A stretch of 64,000 nucleotides of DNA from JACJXF01 sp038316435 (lineage in GTDB: Bacteria > Bacteroidota > Bacteroidia > Bacteroidales > GCA-2748055), in assembly GCA_038316435.1 (NCBI GenBank), contig JBBQAQ010000013.1, positions 1 to 64,000 on the forward strand, given 5' to 3'. The first letter of the stretch is position 1; every line of letters starts with the position of its first letter. Shown in pieces: positions 19,001 through 27,084 of the stretch. The position numbers were made by a program, and so were the translations under genes. Below the pieces are notes generated by a model. It had not been told where the DNA came from. It ran no database searches and saw nothing but the letters and a program-made list of their open reading frames with translations.

Positions 19001-19589
19001 TTCTGGCGATTTCGTGGCCGTTAATATATGCTACAAATCCATCGTCATAGTCAATACTTAAAATAAGATTAGTAACGTCAGCAAGCTTTTCAACAGTGAA
19101 CTCCTTGCGAACAAAAACACTCACAATGACAGGGAGTATCGTATTATCATCATTATCGCTATATCCAAACCCACTAGCACCTTTTTTCCATAGTACATCA
19201 TTAAAACCTGTAGTTTTCCAACTGTTACCAATTTCAGATTTTGGCACCAGATAACTCCAGGTTGCACCTTGTGTAATAATGGTTTCAAAACTTTGGGGGA
19301 TTGCAATGCGATTTTTTCCTGAGGCGAAAACCACCTGATACGAAGCCGGACTAAGTGAAATTGCAGGGAATGTCCATTTGGAGAGAAATGCAGCCTGATC
19401 AGAGAGGTGATATCCTTCCAGATTGATGGTGGAAGAAGTATTATTGAATATTTCGATCCAATCGGAATAATTGCCATCCTCATCCTTAAATCCGGATGTA
19501 TTTGCAGGAGCATATTCATTTATAAGCAACTGTGGGAAAGCCTGAACAGATGCTATCAGAAATATGCATAAAATCAGAAGGTGACGCAT
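16047..19589 (-). CDS. CotH-type protein with lamin-tail domains and type IX sorting tail
   Basis: 1180 residues with a Sec signal peptide (cleavage after SVQAFPQ). In order: a lamin-tail domain (LLINEYAPANTSGFKDEDG, about 21-75); a beta-sandwich with a GFGYSDNDD stretch; a chitobiase-C-like segment (IVYTTDGSEPE, about 400); a CotH kinase-like region (about 450-800, with KIFGNYSRANPQKSMSLFARD and WRWIIFDTDFGFS); a repeat-type segment ending GYKFVRWEG; a second lamin-tail domain (INEINYSSSPEKDTKDWVELYN); and a C-terminal sorting domain (FPNPFTDYTTLRI to VVMVK). CotH proteins include a spore-coat protein kinase in Bacillus; here a secreted, surface-attached protein is expected, of unknown target. 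Confidence 0.85.
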   Translation of the reverse strand: MRHLLILCIFLIASVQAFPQLLINEYAPANTSGFKDEDGNYSDWIEIFNNTSSTINLEGYHLSDQAAFLSKWTFPAISLSPASYQVVFASGKNRIAIPQSFETIITQGATWSYLVPKSEIGNSWKTTGFNDVLWKKGASGFGYSDNDDNTILPVIVSVFVRKEFTVEKLADVTNLILSIDYDDGFVAYINGHEIARSNLGAAGSVVTYNQLTGSFIREATLYQGGVPENYDIADFQSFLVEGVNVIAVQGHNSAPSSSDFSLIPMLTLGYKGGGYLNSYPSYLSFTTNQLHASFKISSAGESLFLSKPDSTFSDSISGTPIINNISRGRTPDGSNIWKYFFTQTPGKPNSTKAYDQMGGDSVKFSFSGGYFPGGLSVQLSTKDPADTIVYTTDGSEPELIDLWYNSPIPVNSNTILRAKSVNAQKLPGIIVSNTYFTKEHTLPVVCLSTDPYNLWNNDSGIYVLGPNASTDNPFFGANFWQDWERKAHVEYYDIEGNRQINQEIGIKIFGNYSRANPQKSMSLFARDAYGKGSFDYQFFVDKPIKKFESLVLRNGGNDWAEAFVRDGLTSSLIRNMDVDRQAFQPVVVYLNGEYWGILNMREKINPNFIAENHLINPDSINLLESAGTILDGTNVNYMELLSYLETHTSLVAESEYLKVSNQMDMNNYIQYQLTQIYINNKDWPGNNIRYWNSPETGNKWRWIIFDTDFGFSIWEGNAAYFNTLEFALDDNGPGWPNPPWSTLLFRRLVTNPEFRREFANQYADRLNTNFKSAVVRAAIDSLKAIYIPEIGDHMVRWGLDYARWENNYLTMKYYSNDRPVHARTHLQTNFGLGSLLNVSVSISTAGSGKIKINSIIPNKYPFSGIYFKNLPIKITAIPAPGYKFVRWEGTQSSITPEMSFNMATSGTFTAVFEPALLSDINIVINEINYSSSPEKDTKDWVELYNAGNTPVNLKNWILSDAGPELGYAFPSDLIVAPGAYVVVCKDIMAFKTLNPTITSSTGDFPFGLASTGDDVNLFNDQSVLVDWVNFAVYTPWPMDANATGATIELINPLADNNLGGNWKSSPNGGTPAGFNARNQGLDIKEEIPLRIASLDCFPNPFTDYTTLRIEAAESGYYSLEIYDLQGRLLKTLAKQRIDAGAYYIDWDGSDNNNQRLSGGVYFIRMAGENLRLNLKVVMVK

Positions 19590-19779
19590 TATATTACGTT
19601 ATTTCTTTGAAAAACAGGCGGCAAGGTACTTAAAATTTGCTACCAATGTCACTAATACGCGTCAGACCAAAATAAGATGCATGTAAATTCTTATTTTGAT
19701 GTGCTATCAAACTAATTATTTATTTTTCATGCTGGATTTCGGGCTCAGTGAAGGTAAACCCACATGTTGCTGAATTATA

Positions 19780-20173
19780 TTGCCTTCGGCGAGCTCGTAA
19801 ACTCGGTTCATTGGTGCTTGTGTTTTTCGAAACATATGGGTTTCATTGGTATTTAATGCCACAAAGCGGCTAAATTTCAATAACCGTGGGCGTTAGCCCA
19901 CGGCTACTGAACGCTGAATTTTATCAGCCCTGAACCGAGTTTACGAGCTCGCCGAAGGCAACGGGTTGAACCAGAATATATTATAACTATATCAAGCTAC
20001 CGGCTAATTTTATATCACATAATCTTCCAGACAAAGGAGGATAAATCTAGTCCCCAAGAACATGAAATAAAAATTGATGAACGGTATTTACTGTATACAG
20101 TTCAACCCCTATCAGGGCTGAGATTCCGAGTATATTTATGCCGTGGGTTTTCACCCACGGTTATTGAAATTTA
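19780..20173. repeat. Nested intergenic inverted repeats
   Basis: A perfect 31-base inverted repeat (arms 19780..19810 and 19931..19961, beginning TTGCCTTCGGCGAGCTCG) brackets about 120 bases. A second perfect 20-base inverted repeat has arms 19871..19890 and 20154..20173. Each pair also carries a local hairpin: CCGTGGGC-gtta-GCCCACGG at 19884..19903 and CCGTGGGT-tttc-ACCCACGG at 20141..20160. The gap 19590..20274 holds no plausible gene. A non-autonomous mobile repeat family or a processed RNA is possible. Confidence 0.8.
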
Positions 20174-20274
20174 CCCCCTTCGGGGATTAATTGACTACAT
20201 TGCCCTATATCATTTTAAACTACATAATAGAATAAACTTGGCACATCAAAATAAGAAGAACCCAAGATGCAATT

Positions 20275-20634
20275 TCAGAAGTTATTTTCCTGAGATCTTC
20301 GAACATCAATAAAACTTTTTACAAAAACAACCAATACAATCAATGAAGAAATCATCATAAGAACTACACGGATTGCTCCAAGCTGATCTTCTCTTCCAAG
20401 CGCACCTGTTAGGGGTTTGATAAGGGCAAAAAGCATAAGAAATGTAAGTCCTACTGCAACATGCGCCAATACACGATTTCCATTTTTAAATCCAGGTGTA
20501 ATAGCGAGTAAGATCACTCCAGCAAAGACAGGAATTAATGCAGTTGGAGAAGGCGCCTCAGATGAAAAATACGCCCAGATTCCAAGAAGAATATATACCA
20601 AGGCGTTCAGAAAATTGACAAAATATGGTTTCAT
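20275..20634 (-). CDS. Small four-helix membrane protein, unknown function
   Basis: 119 residues with about four hydrophobic helices (VNFLNALVYILLGIWAYF, ALIPVFAGVILLAITPGF, VLAHVAVGLTFLMLFALI, IRVVLMMISSLIVLVVFVKSFI) and short polar loops. No recognised motif. It precedes nothing on its strand and is separated from the DUF1801 genes by 65 bases, so it may be the last gene of a small three-gene run 21546 to 20275. Confidence 0.6.
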   Translation of the reverse strand: MKPYFVNFLNALVYILLGIWAYFSSEAPSPTALIPVFAGVILLAITPGFKNGNRVLAHVAVGLTFLMLFALIKPLTGALGREDQLGAIRVVLMMISSLIVLVVFVKSFIDVRRSQENNF

Positions 20635-20699
20635 TTTTTTAGTTTACCACACTAACATGAAACAATGCAAATAGTTCAAAAACCTCAAATTTTTTAGTT

Positions 20700-21077
20700 T
20701 CAGGTCTTCAGCTTTTTCTTTTTTTGCTTTGCTTCATTTTCAATAAGCCTGTATTTCACAATTTGGGAAATAAGTTTTAGAGGGATTGGTTTATCAATTG
20801 GGAACTGAACTGATCCTTTACCCGATTTGTAAACGGACAATTCCTTATTAAAAGATTCAATTCCTGATGGAGTTGGATAGAAACCAATATGATTTTTAAA
20901 AGCCGCAAAGTGAACAAGATTTCCGTTAAATACAAATGTAGGCATACCATATTTAATGGCTTCTGTTGCTTTAGGAGCAGCCTCGAGTATAGTTGAACGG
21001 ATTTGCTCTAGAATTACCCGAACCTCTTCAGGAAATTCGCAGATGTACGCATCAATGCCTTTTAAATTTGCGTTCAT
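20700..21077 (-). CDS. DUF1801 domain protein
   Basis: 125 residues. The fold signature is an N-terminal helix pair (IDAYICEFPEEVRVILEQIRSTI) followed by the family's conserved KYGMPTFVFNGNLVHFAAFKNHIGFYPTPSGI block, in which YGMP and the GFYP turn are hallmarks. The Lys-rich C-terminus (KQKKKKLKT) is unstructured. Relatives include YdhG/YdeI-like small proteins, one of which was called an iron chaperone; the biochemical role here is unknown. It sits 13 bases downstream of a second DUF1801 gene. Confidence 0.75.
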   Translation of the reverse strand: MNANLKGIDAYICEFPEEVRVILEQIRSTILEAAPKATEAIKYGMPTFVFNGNLVHFAAFKNHIGFYPTPSGIESFNKELSVYKSGKGSVQFPIDKPIPLKLISQIVKYRLIENEAKQKKKKLKT

Positions 21078-21090
21078 AAAAATTAGTAAA

Positions 21091-21546
21091 TTACTTTTTA
21101 AGCATTGATTTATATATACTTATCCATTTCTCTACACTCATTTTACTAATAAGCTCTCCAATAAGTTCATAAGGAATATGTTCGGCTTTTTTAAACCGCA
21201 GGCAACTTTTTCCCATATCAGGTTTGGTTTTAATTTGCTCTGCATATTTCTGTGTAAACCAGTCCATGAGCTCTTTATCAGCGTATAGCCCCATGTGATA
21301 AAGAGCCATAAAGTTTTTCTGTGTGGCAATATTTACAAAAGGTAAAGGTAATTTCGGGTTACAATGGTACCCATCAGGAAATATGGATTTTGGAACCACA
21401 TATCCAATTGATCCGTAGATTATTGTCTCTTCAAATCCCTTGGGAAGATTTTCAAGAATAACTTTTCGTAATTTACTCATTGCCTGCTTTCTACCTTCAG
21501 GGAGAAGTTCAATGTATTGGTCAGGTATATCTGCTTTTAATATCAT
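21091..21546 (-). CDS. DUF1801 domain protein, second type
   Basis: 151 residues. LRKVILENLPKGFEETIIYGSIGYVVPKSIFPDGYHCNP and FVNIATQKNFMALYHMGLYAD are the two conserved blocks of this larger DUF1801 branch, which differs from its downstream neighbour in having a longer C-terminal helical part (MDWFTQKYAEQIKTKPDMGKSCLRFKK). It is cytosolic, with no signal peptide. The two genes are probably one transcript. Function unknown. Confidence 0.75.
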   Translation of the reverse strand: MILKADIPDQYIELLPEGRKQAMSKLRKVILENLPKGFEETIIYGSIGYVVPKSIFPDGYHCNPKLPLPFVNIATQKNFMALYHMGLYADKELMDWFTQKYAEQIKTKPDMGKSCLRFKKAEHIPYELIGELISKMSVEKWISIYKSMLKK

Positions 21547-21734
21547 TATTTCAATTTTTTTTCATGGCGCAAGGAAAAATATGTAAAATCTCGGAGCAAG
21601 AAAAATTACTTAAAAATAGCACTCATTTTATACTTACAATCAATCATAAAACATTTTTGAGAATTTAGATAAAATTTCTGTACATCTCAATAATAATTAA
21701 ACTCAAGGAAGACAAGCTAAAACAACAAAGAACA

Positions 21735-21945
21735 CTATTTCAGTCGAATACCCCAATAATTTCCTTTTAATCCTAATAACATTTCAGTTGAAAAATTGTT
21801 CTGAATAATCCCATAGAAATGTAATACTCTTAATCCCCGTAATGTATTCCACCTGCTGGATTGACCGGCTTGATCCACTTCGAAAAGAGTACGCCCGGAA
21901 TATTTTGCTGACAGTTTCCAAAGCTCATCTTTTGAGAATTATCAC
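21735..21945 (-). pseudogene. C-terminal remnant of a lost gene
   Basis: In the 535-base gap before the Rnf operon, a minus-strand frame of about 68 codons without a start reads as a natural protein end: DELWKLSAKYSGRTLFEVD, then SSRWNTLRGLRVLHFYG, then a TAG. The W-x-TLR-x-LRVL pattern is too protein-like for chance. The upstream part is missing. The parent family is not identified with confidence. Confidence 0.4.
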
Positions 21946-22076
21946 TTTACTAATATTTTGAATGAATACATGTTAAAAGCTATGTTTAAACAACTCATAA
22001 CTTATTTAAATCCAAACTAAATAATAAAATTCAATTAAGATATGATTTTTAGCACATATTAATATCCCTCTAATCT

Positions 22077-22084
22077 TAAATTTG
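22077..22084 (+). promoter_or_regulatory. Candidate -7 box of the Rnf operon
   Basis: TAAATTTG fits TAnnTTTG and predicts a transcript start near 22091, which supports the ATG at 22106 as the rseC start. The -33 element is not convincing. A 10-mer ATCCCTCTAA lies just upstream at 22064. Confidence 0.45.
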
Positions 22085-22105
22085 TATTCAAATTTCAGAA
22101 ATATC

Positions 22106-22534
22106 ATGTCTGAAAGCACCAAAAGTCCAATTGAGCATAAAGGTTTCATTGAAAAGGTTTCTGACCATTCAGTGATTGTGAAAATTATATCTGAATCGGC
22201 ATGTGCTGCCTGTCATGCGAAAGGAGCGTGTAGCGCTGCGGATATGCAAAATAAGGAAATTGAAGTTATGGGAAAATACCCTGGTTTTGTCATAGGTGAG
22301 ATGGTTAATCTGATAATGGCTCAATCAATGGGATTTAAAGCATTGTTACTTGGATATGTGTATCCATTTATACTACTTTTTTCAGGTTTACTGTTATTCA
22401 GCAATGCTGGTATTCCGGAGCTTATATCAGGACTTCTTGCAATAGGACTCCTTCCACCCTATTATTTGGTATTGTATTTACTCAGAAATAAAATCAAGAA
22501 AAGTTTCAACTTTTCTTTACAAAAGATCGATTGA
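22106..22534 (+). CDS. RseC/MucC-family protein heading the Rnf operon
   Basis: 142 residues from the ATG at 22106. An N-terminal beta domain contains the family's Cys cluster (CAACHAKGACSA), a likely iron-sulfur or redox site, followed by two membrane helices (ALLLGYVYPFILLFSGLLLF and ISGLLAIGLLPPYYLVLYLL) and a basic tail. RseC-type proteins are linked to the SoxR-reducing Rnf/Rsx system in proteobacteria and regularly precede rnfB in this phylum. It ends one base before rnfB, so the pair is coupled. Confidence 0.85.
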   Translation: MSESTKSPIEHKGFIEKVSDHSVIVKIISESACAACHAKGACSAADMQNKEIEVMGKYPGFVIGEMVNLIMAQSMGFKALLLGYVYPFILLFSGLLLFSNAGIPELISGLLAIGLLPPYYLVLYLLRNKIKKSFNFSLQKID

Positions 22535-22535
22535 T

Positions 22536-23399
22536 ATGAGCAATGTCGTTCTGTTTACTATTATAACCCTAAGCTCCATAGGTGGAGCCTCAGCGATAAT
22601 TTTATACTTCGTCGCGCAAAAATTTAAAGTTTTTGAAGATCCAAGGATCGATCAGGTAGAGGCATCGCTTCCTAGCGCTAACTGCGGAGGTTGCGGATAT
22701 GCCGGCTGCAGGAATTTTGCTGAAGCCATTGTGAAATCGGAGAATTTCGATGGACTGTTTTGTCCGGTTGGCGGGAATGAAACCATGAAAAATATTGCGG
22801 CATTGCTTGGCAGACAAGCGGTAGAACAAGAAGCCAGAGTGGCCGTGATACGGTGTAACGGAACGCATCAATTCCGTCCCCGAACAAACCATTACGAAGG
22901 CGCAGCCTCCTGCACATTGGCAAATTCACTTTATATGGGCGAAAGTGCATGTCCGAACGGATGTCTAGGTAACGGTGAATGTGTTGCTGTTTGCACATTT
23001 GATGCAATATTTATGAATCTGGATACCGGCCTACCTGAAGTTATTGATGATAAATGTACCGCCTGCAACGCCTGCGTTAAAGCATGTCCGAGGAATATCA
23101 TTGAGTTAAGAAAGAAAAACCCAAAGGATCGGAAGATATTCATTTCCTGCGTTAATACTGAAAAAGGCGCTATTGCCCGCAAGAATTGCTCTGTTTCATG
23201 TATTGGGTGTGGTAAATGCGTGAAAATCTGTGAGTTTGAAGCAATTCACATGGAGAATAACCTGGCTTATATTGATCCCTTGAAATGCAAACTTTGCCGA
23301 AAATGTGCACCTGAATGTCCGACAAACTCAATTCTTGAAATCGGGTTTCCGGCTAAAAAAGAAAAGCCTACAAAAACAGAAGAAATTGCCATAGTTTAA
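22536..23399 (+). CDS. rnfB: Rnf complex ferredoxin subunit B
   Basis: 287 residues. An N-terminal membrane helix (VVLFTIITLSSIGGASAIILYFVA) is followed by the Fe-S domain typical of RnfB (LPSANCGGCGYAGCRNFAEAI, then C-P), and by two ferredoxin-type blocks, CTACNACVKACPRNI and CIGCGKCVKICEFEA, plus CKLCRKCAPECPTNS. RnfB is the proposed entry point of electrons from reduced ferredoxin into the complex. The first subunit gene of a seven-gene operon with short gaps. The C-terminal Lys-rich tail is short, without the extra domains of some relatives. Confidence 0.95.
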   Translation: MSNVVLFTIITLSSIGGASAIILYFVAQKFKVFEDPRIDQVEASLPSANCGGCGYAGCRNFAEAIVKSENFDGLFCPVGGNETMKNIAALLGRQAVEQEARVAVIRCNGTHQFRPRTNHYEGAASCTLANSLYMGESACPNGCLGNGECVAVCTFDAIFMNLDTGLPEVIDDKCTACNACVKACPRNIIELRKKNPKDRKIFISCVNTEKGAIARKNCSVSCIGCGKCVKICEFEAIHMENNLAYIDPLKCKLCRKCAPECPTNSILEIGFPAKKEKPTKTEEIAIV

Positions 23400-23430
23400 G
23401 GCTCTAAAATAATGATTAAAAATTATCATA

Positions 23431-24762
23431 GTGTTAAAAACATTTAGCTTAGGCGGAGTCCATCCCAAAGAAAATAAAATCTCCGCTCATAAAAAGATCG
23501 AGGTGCTTCCCCTGCCTCCCGTGGTAACCATCCCTATTTCCCAGCATATTGGGGCTCCGGCAAAACTAATGGTTAGCAAGGGAGATAAAATTCTAACAGG
23601 TCAAGTTATTGCGGAATCAGGTGGATTTGTATCATCAAACATTCATTCCTCTGTTAGCGGGACGGTATTGAAGATCGATTCTTTTCCTGATCCAAGTGGA
23701 TATCGGCGTATGGCTGTCCAAATTCAGGTGGAAGGTGATGAATGGTTTCCGGGAATAGACACTACTCCTGATCTGAAAAAAGATTTCATATTCACGTCAG
23801 AGGAAATTATCAAAAAAATAAATACCTCAGGAATCGTTGGATTGGGGGGAGCCACGTTCCCATCCCATGTAAAGTTGAGTATCCCGAATGGAAAAAAGGC
23901 TGAATACCTGATCGTAAACGCTGTTGAATGTGAACCATGGCTTACCTCTGATCATTCCCTTATGCTTGAAAAAGCAGAAGAAATTATGGTTGGAATCCGG
24001 ATCATGATGCGCGCTCTGAAAGTTGAAAAAGCAATTGTGGGAATTGAAAATAATAAGCCTGATGCAATTGAAAAAATGTGCAAGTTGGCTGCTTCAGAAA
24101 AAGGAATAAGCGTGGTTGCTCTAAAAGTTAAATATCCCCAGGGTGGTGAAAAGCAATTGGTAAAAGCCTTGTTAAACCGGGAGGTTCCATCAGGAGGATT
24201 GCCAATCGACATAGGCGTTGTAGCTTTTAACGTTGGAAGTATATATGCTGCATATCAGGCAGTTCAAAAAAACAAACCTCTGATTGAAAGAGTTGTAACT
24301 GTAACAGGCCCTTCCCTTAAATCCCCTTCAAATTTCATGACAAGAATCGGAACGCCAATTCAGGCACTAATTGATGCTGCTGGCGGCTTACCCGGAGACA
24401 CCGGCAAGGTTATTAACGGCGGACCAATGATGGGCAAGGCCCTAAGTAGTATCGAAATTCCTGTTGTTAAAGGAAGCTCGGGAATATTGGTCATTCCTGA
24501 ATCGGAATCGCACAGACATGAAGTGAAAAGTTGCCTCCGGTGTTCGAAATGCATAAGTGCTTGTCCAATGGGACTTGAGCCATACCTCTTAATGAGCCTT
24601 TCAGAACGCAACATGACCGACAGGCTTGAGAGAGAAAAAATCATGGATTGCATGGAATGCGGATCTTGCAGCTACACTTGCCCTTCATCCAGACCTTTAC
24701 TTGATTACATAAGACTGGGCAAAGGCAGAGTGAGTCAGCTTATTAAAGCAAGGAAAAACTAA
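23431..24762 (+). CDS. rnfC: Rnf complex NADH-binding subunit C
   Basis: 443 residues from a GTG start at 23431, the only start giving the conserved opening LKTFSLGGVHPKENK. It has the SLBB-like and Nqo1-like NADH/FMN region (GIVGLGGATFPSHVKL, NAVECEPWLTSDH) and ends with two cluster motifs, CLRCSKCISACPMGLEP and CMECGSCSYTCPSSRPL. RnfC is a peripheral subunit where NAD+ is reduced. It is 31 bases downstream of rnfB and 29 upstream of rnfD. Confidence 0.95.
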   Translation: MLKTFSLGGVHPKENKISAHKKIEVLPLPPVVTIPISQHIGAPAKLMVSKGDKILTGQVIAESGGFVSSNIHSSVSGTVLKIDSFPDPSGYRRMAVQIQVEGDEWFPGIDTTPDLKKDFIFTSEEIIKKINTSGIVGLGGATFPSHVKLSIPNGKKAEYLIVNAVECEPWLTSDHSLMLEKAEEIMVGIRIMMRALKVEKAIVGIENNKPDAIEKMCKLAASEKGISVVALKVKYPQGGEKQLVKALLNREVPSGGLPIDIGVVAFNVGSIYAAYQAVQKNKPLIERVVTVTGPSLKSPSNFMTRIGTPIQALIDAAGGLPGDTGKVINGGPMMGKALSSIEIPVVKGSSGILVIPESESHRHEVKSCLRCSKCISACPMGLEPYLLMSLSERNMTDRLEREKIMDCMECGSCSYTCPSSRPLLDYIRLGKGRVSQLIKARKN

Positions 24763-24791
24763 AATTTATACGAGCAAAACGAAATCTGAAC

Positions 24792-25784
24792 ATGAGTATT
24801 CTTACAGTTTCCCCATCACCACATACACACTCGGGACAATCGGTTCCAAAGTTGATGTACGGCGTGATTATTGCCCTTCTGCCTGCATTGGCAGTATCGG
24901 TTTTTTATTTTGGTATCGGGATGATCATCATCACAGCTGTTTCCGTGATTTCCTGTGTAATTTTTGAGTTCCTATTTCAGAAATATCTGCTGAAATCATC
25001 TCCTACTCATTTAGATGGATCTGCTGCACTTACAGGACTGCTGCTGGCTTTTTGTCTTCCTACCAACATTCCCATTTGGATGGTTATGATCGGAGCATTT
25101 GTTTCAATAGGAATTGCAAAAATGACTTTCGGTGGACTTGGAAATAACATTTTCAATCCGGCTATCGTGGGTAGGGTTTTCTTGTTCATTTCATTTCCGG
25201 CTGCAATGACCTCCTATCCTGAACCTGGTCAGTGGTGGAAATATCTGGATGCCACAACCGGTGCAACTCCCCTGAGTAAAATGAGTGAGAGCCTTGCAAA
25301 CAACATGACTGTTGGCGAAATAATGAACGAAATGCCGTCCAATATGGATATGTTTCTTGGAAAAATGATGGGCTCTGCGGGAGAAGTCGCTGCATTTGCC
25401 CTAATTCTCGGATTAATATATATGCTTTGGAAGAAAATAATCAGCTGGCACATACCGGTTTCAATTTTGCTGACTGTTTTAATTTTTACTGCCATTTTGA
25501 ATGTAGGAAATCCCGATAAATTTCCAACTCCAATTTTTCACCTGTTAACAGGAGGATTAATGCTAGGAGCAATATTTATGGCAACCGATTATGTAACGTC
25601 ACCCATGGCCGTTAAAGGAATGTTAATCTATGGCGCTGGCATTGGAATAATTACGGTGTTAATTCGATCATTCGGAGCATACCCGGAAGGGGTGCAGTTT
25701 GCGATTCTGCTGATGAACGGATTTACTCCCCTGATAAACAAATACGTTAAACCCAAACGATTCGGAGAAGTTAAACATGGCTAA
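24792..25784 (+). CDS. rnfD: Rnf complex membrane subunit D
   Basis: 330 residues, about nine to ten membrane helices. The opening SPHTHSGQSVPKLMYGVIIALLPA is typical. DATTGATPLSKM (about residue 150) contains the threonine that carries covalent FMN in RnfD/NqrB proteins. It overlaps the start of rnfG by eight bases. RnfD is thought to be part of the ion-translocating core. Confidence 0.95.
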   Translation: MSILTVSPSPHTHSGQSVPKLMYGVIIALLPALAVSVFYFGIGMIIITAVSVISCVIFEFLFQKYLLKSSPTHLDGSAALTGLLLAFCLPTNIPIWMVMIGAFVSIGIAKMTFGGLGNNIFNPAIVGRVFLFISFPAAMTSYPEPGQWWKYLDATTGATPLSKMSESLANNMTVGEIMNEMPSNMDMFLGKMMGSAGEVAAFALILGLIYMLWKKIISWHIPVSILLTVLIFTAILNVGNPDKFPTPIFHLLTGGLMLGAIFMATDYVTSPMAVKGMLIYGAGIGIITVLIRSFGAYPEGVQFAILLMNGFTPLINKYVKPKRFGEVKHG

Positions 25785-26355
25785 GAAAGAATCTACATTT
25801 GGCAATATGCTTCTGGCTCTGCTTGTCATAAGCCTTGTATCGTCTACAGCACTAGGATTTGTTTATGAATTCACCAAAGAGCCGATCAGGATGGTTGAAA
25901 TCAACAAAACAAATAATGCCATTCAGGCTGTTGTTCCTGAGTTCGACAACCAACCGGCTATTGAAGCATTTTACGTGGCAAGTGACCTTGACAGTCTTAA
26001 GTTTTATCCCGCTAAAAAGAACGGAGTACTTGTAGGGACTTCGGTTGAGACCTATACAAAAAAGGGCTTCAGCGGTTTGATAAAACTTATGGTAGGATTT
26101 GCTCCCGACGGAACCATCATGGATATTACCGTGTTGCAGCATCAGGAAACCCCCGGCTTGGGCGATAAAATTGATAAGAAAAAATCTGATTTCAGCTTGC
26201 AGTTTCAAGGGAAAAATCCGGAAACTTTTAAGATGAGAGTTAAAAAAGACCGTGGAGATGTTGATGCAATTACAGCCTCAACAATTAGCTCCAGGGCTTT
26301 TTGCGATGCTGTTCAGAGAGCCTACAATGCCTATATGAGCACTCTGAAAAAGTAA
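25777..26355 (+). CDS. rnfG: Rnf complex flavin subunit G
   Basis: 192 residues with one N-terminal membrane helix (MLLALLVISLVSSTALGFVY) and a periplasmic FMN domain. HQETPGLGDKI is the conserved loop. The FMN-attachment block reads DAITASTISSRAF, where the classic order is S/T-G-A-T; Gly is Ala and Ala is Ser here, while the acceptor Thr is kept. Overlaps the end of rnfD. Confidence 0.92.
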   Translation: MAKKESTFGNMLLALLVISLVSSTALGFVYEFTKEPIRMVEINKTNNAIQAVVPEFDNQPAIEAFYVASDLDSLKFYPAKKNGVLVGTSVETYTKKGFSGLIKLMVGFAPDGTIMDITVLQHQETPGLGDKIDKKKSDFSLQFQGKNPETFKMRVKKDRGDVDAITASTISSRAFCDAVQRAYNAYMSTLKK

Positions 26356-26436
26356 ACGAAAGCACTGTTTACCAGAAGTTTGTGGTGAAATTAAATGGGG
26401 ACAAAAAATAATTACGATTATACAAAATAAGTAACT

Positions 26437-27030
26437 ATGAATCAGTGGAAGAATTTAACCAAAGGGTTTTTTAAGGAGAATCCGATTCTGGTTTTGATAC
26501 TTGGGACCTGTCCTGCTCTAGGAACAACAACTTCCGGGATAAATGGACTGAGTATGGGCTTAGCAACTACTTTTGTGCTTGTAGGCTCAAACATTTTTAT
26601 TTCCCTGCTGAAAGATTTCATTCCCGATAAAGTAAGGATACCTTCGTTTATTGTGGTCATTGCCAGTTTTGTTATTGTGGTAGAGCTAGTTATGAGAGCC
26701 TACCTTCCCGAACTGTTTAACACACTTGGTATTTTTATTCCTTTGATTGTTGTAAACTGCATTGTTCTGGGTCGCGCAGAAGCATTTGCCTGTAAGAACA
26801 CAGTACTCAGTTCAGCAATTGATGGTCTGGGTATGGGGCTTGGATTTGCAATGGCATTGTTCATTCTTGGCACAATAAGGGAAATTCTCGGAAGCGGTTC
26901 GGTTTTAGGTCATAAATTTATTGCAGGCGATGGAATGCTCGTTTTTATTCTTGCACCGGGGGCTTTTATTGCTTTGGGGTATTTGATTATGGCGGTGAAT
27001 CAGCTTAAGAAGAAGTATTTGAAGGATTGA
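26437..27030 (+). CDS. rnfE: Rnf complex membrane subunit E
   Basis: 197 residues with six membrane helices. The FFKENPILVLILGTCPALGTTTSG opening and the VNCIVLGRAEAFACKN segment identify RnfE/NqrD; the Cys residues in these two segments are those that coordinate the intramembrane iron site in Rnf/Nqr structures. An 81-base gap follows rnfG. Confidence 0.93.
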   Translation: MNQWKNLTKGFFKENPILVLILGTCPALGTTTSGINGLSMGLATTFVLVGSNIFISLLKDFIPDKVRIPSFIVVIASFVIVVELVMRAYLPELFNTLGIFIPLIVVNCIVLGRAEAFACKNTVLSSAIDGLGMGLGFAMALFILGTIREILGSGSVLGHKFIAGDGMLVFILAPGAFIALGYLIMAVNQLKKKYLKD

Positions 27031-27084
27031 TGACGTGTAAGGATTGTTGCGCGTAAAAATTTAGTAACGAAAAATATTTTCAGA

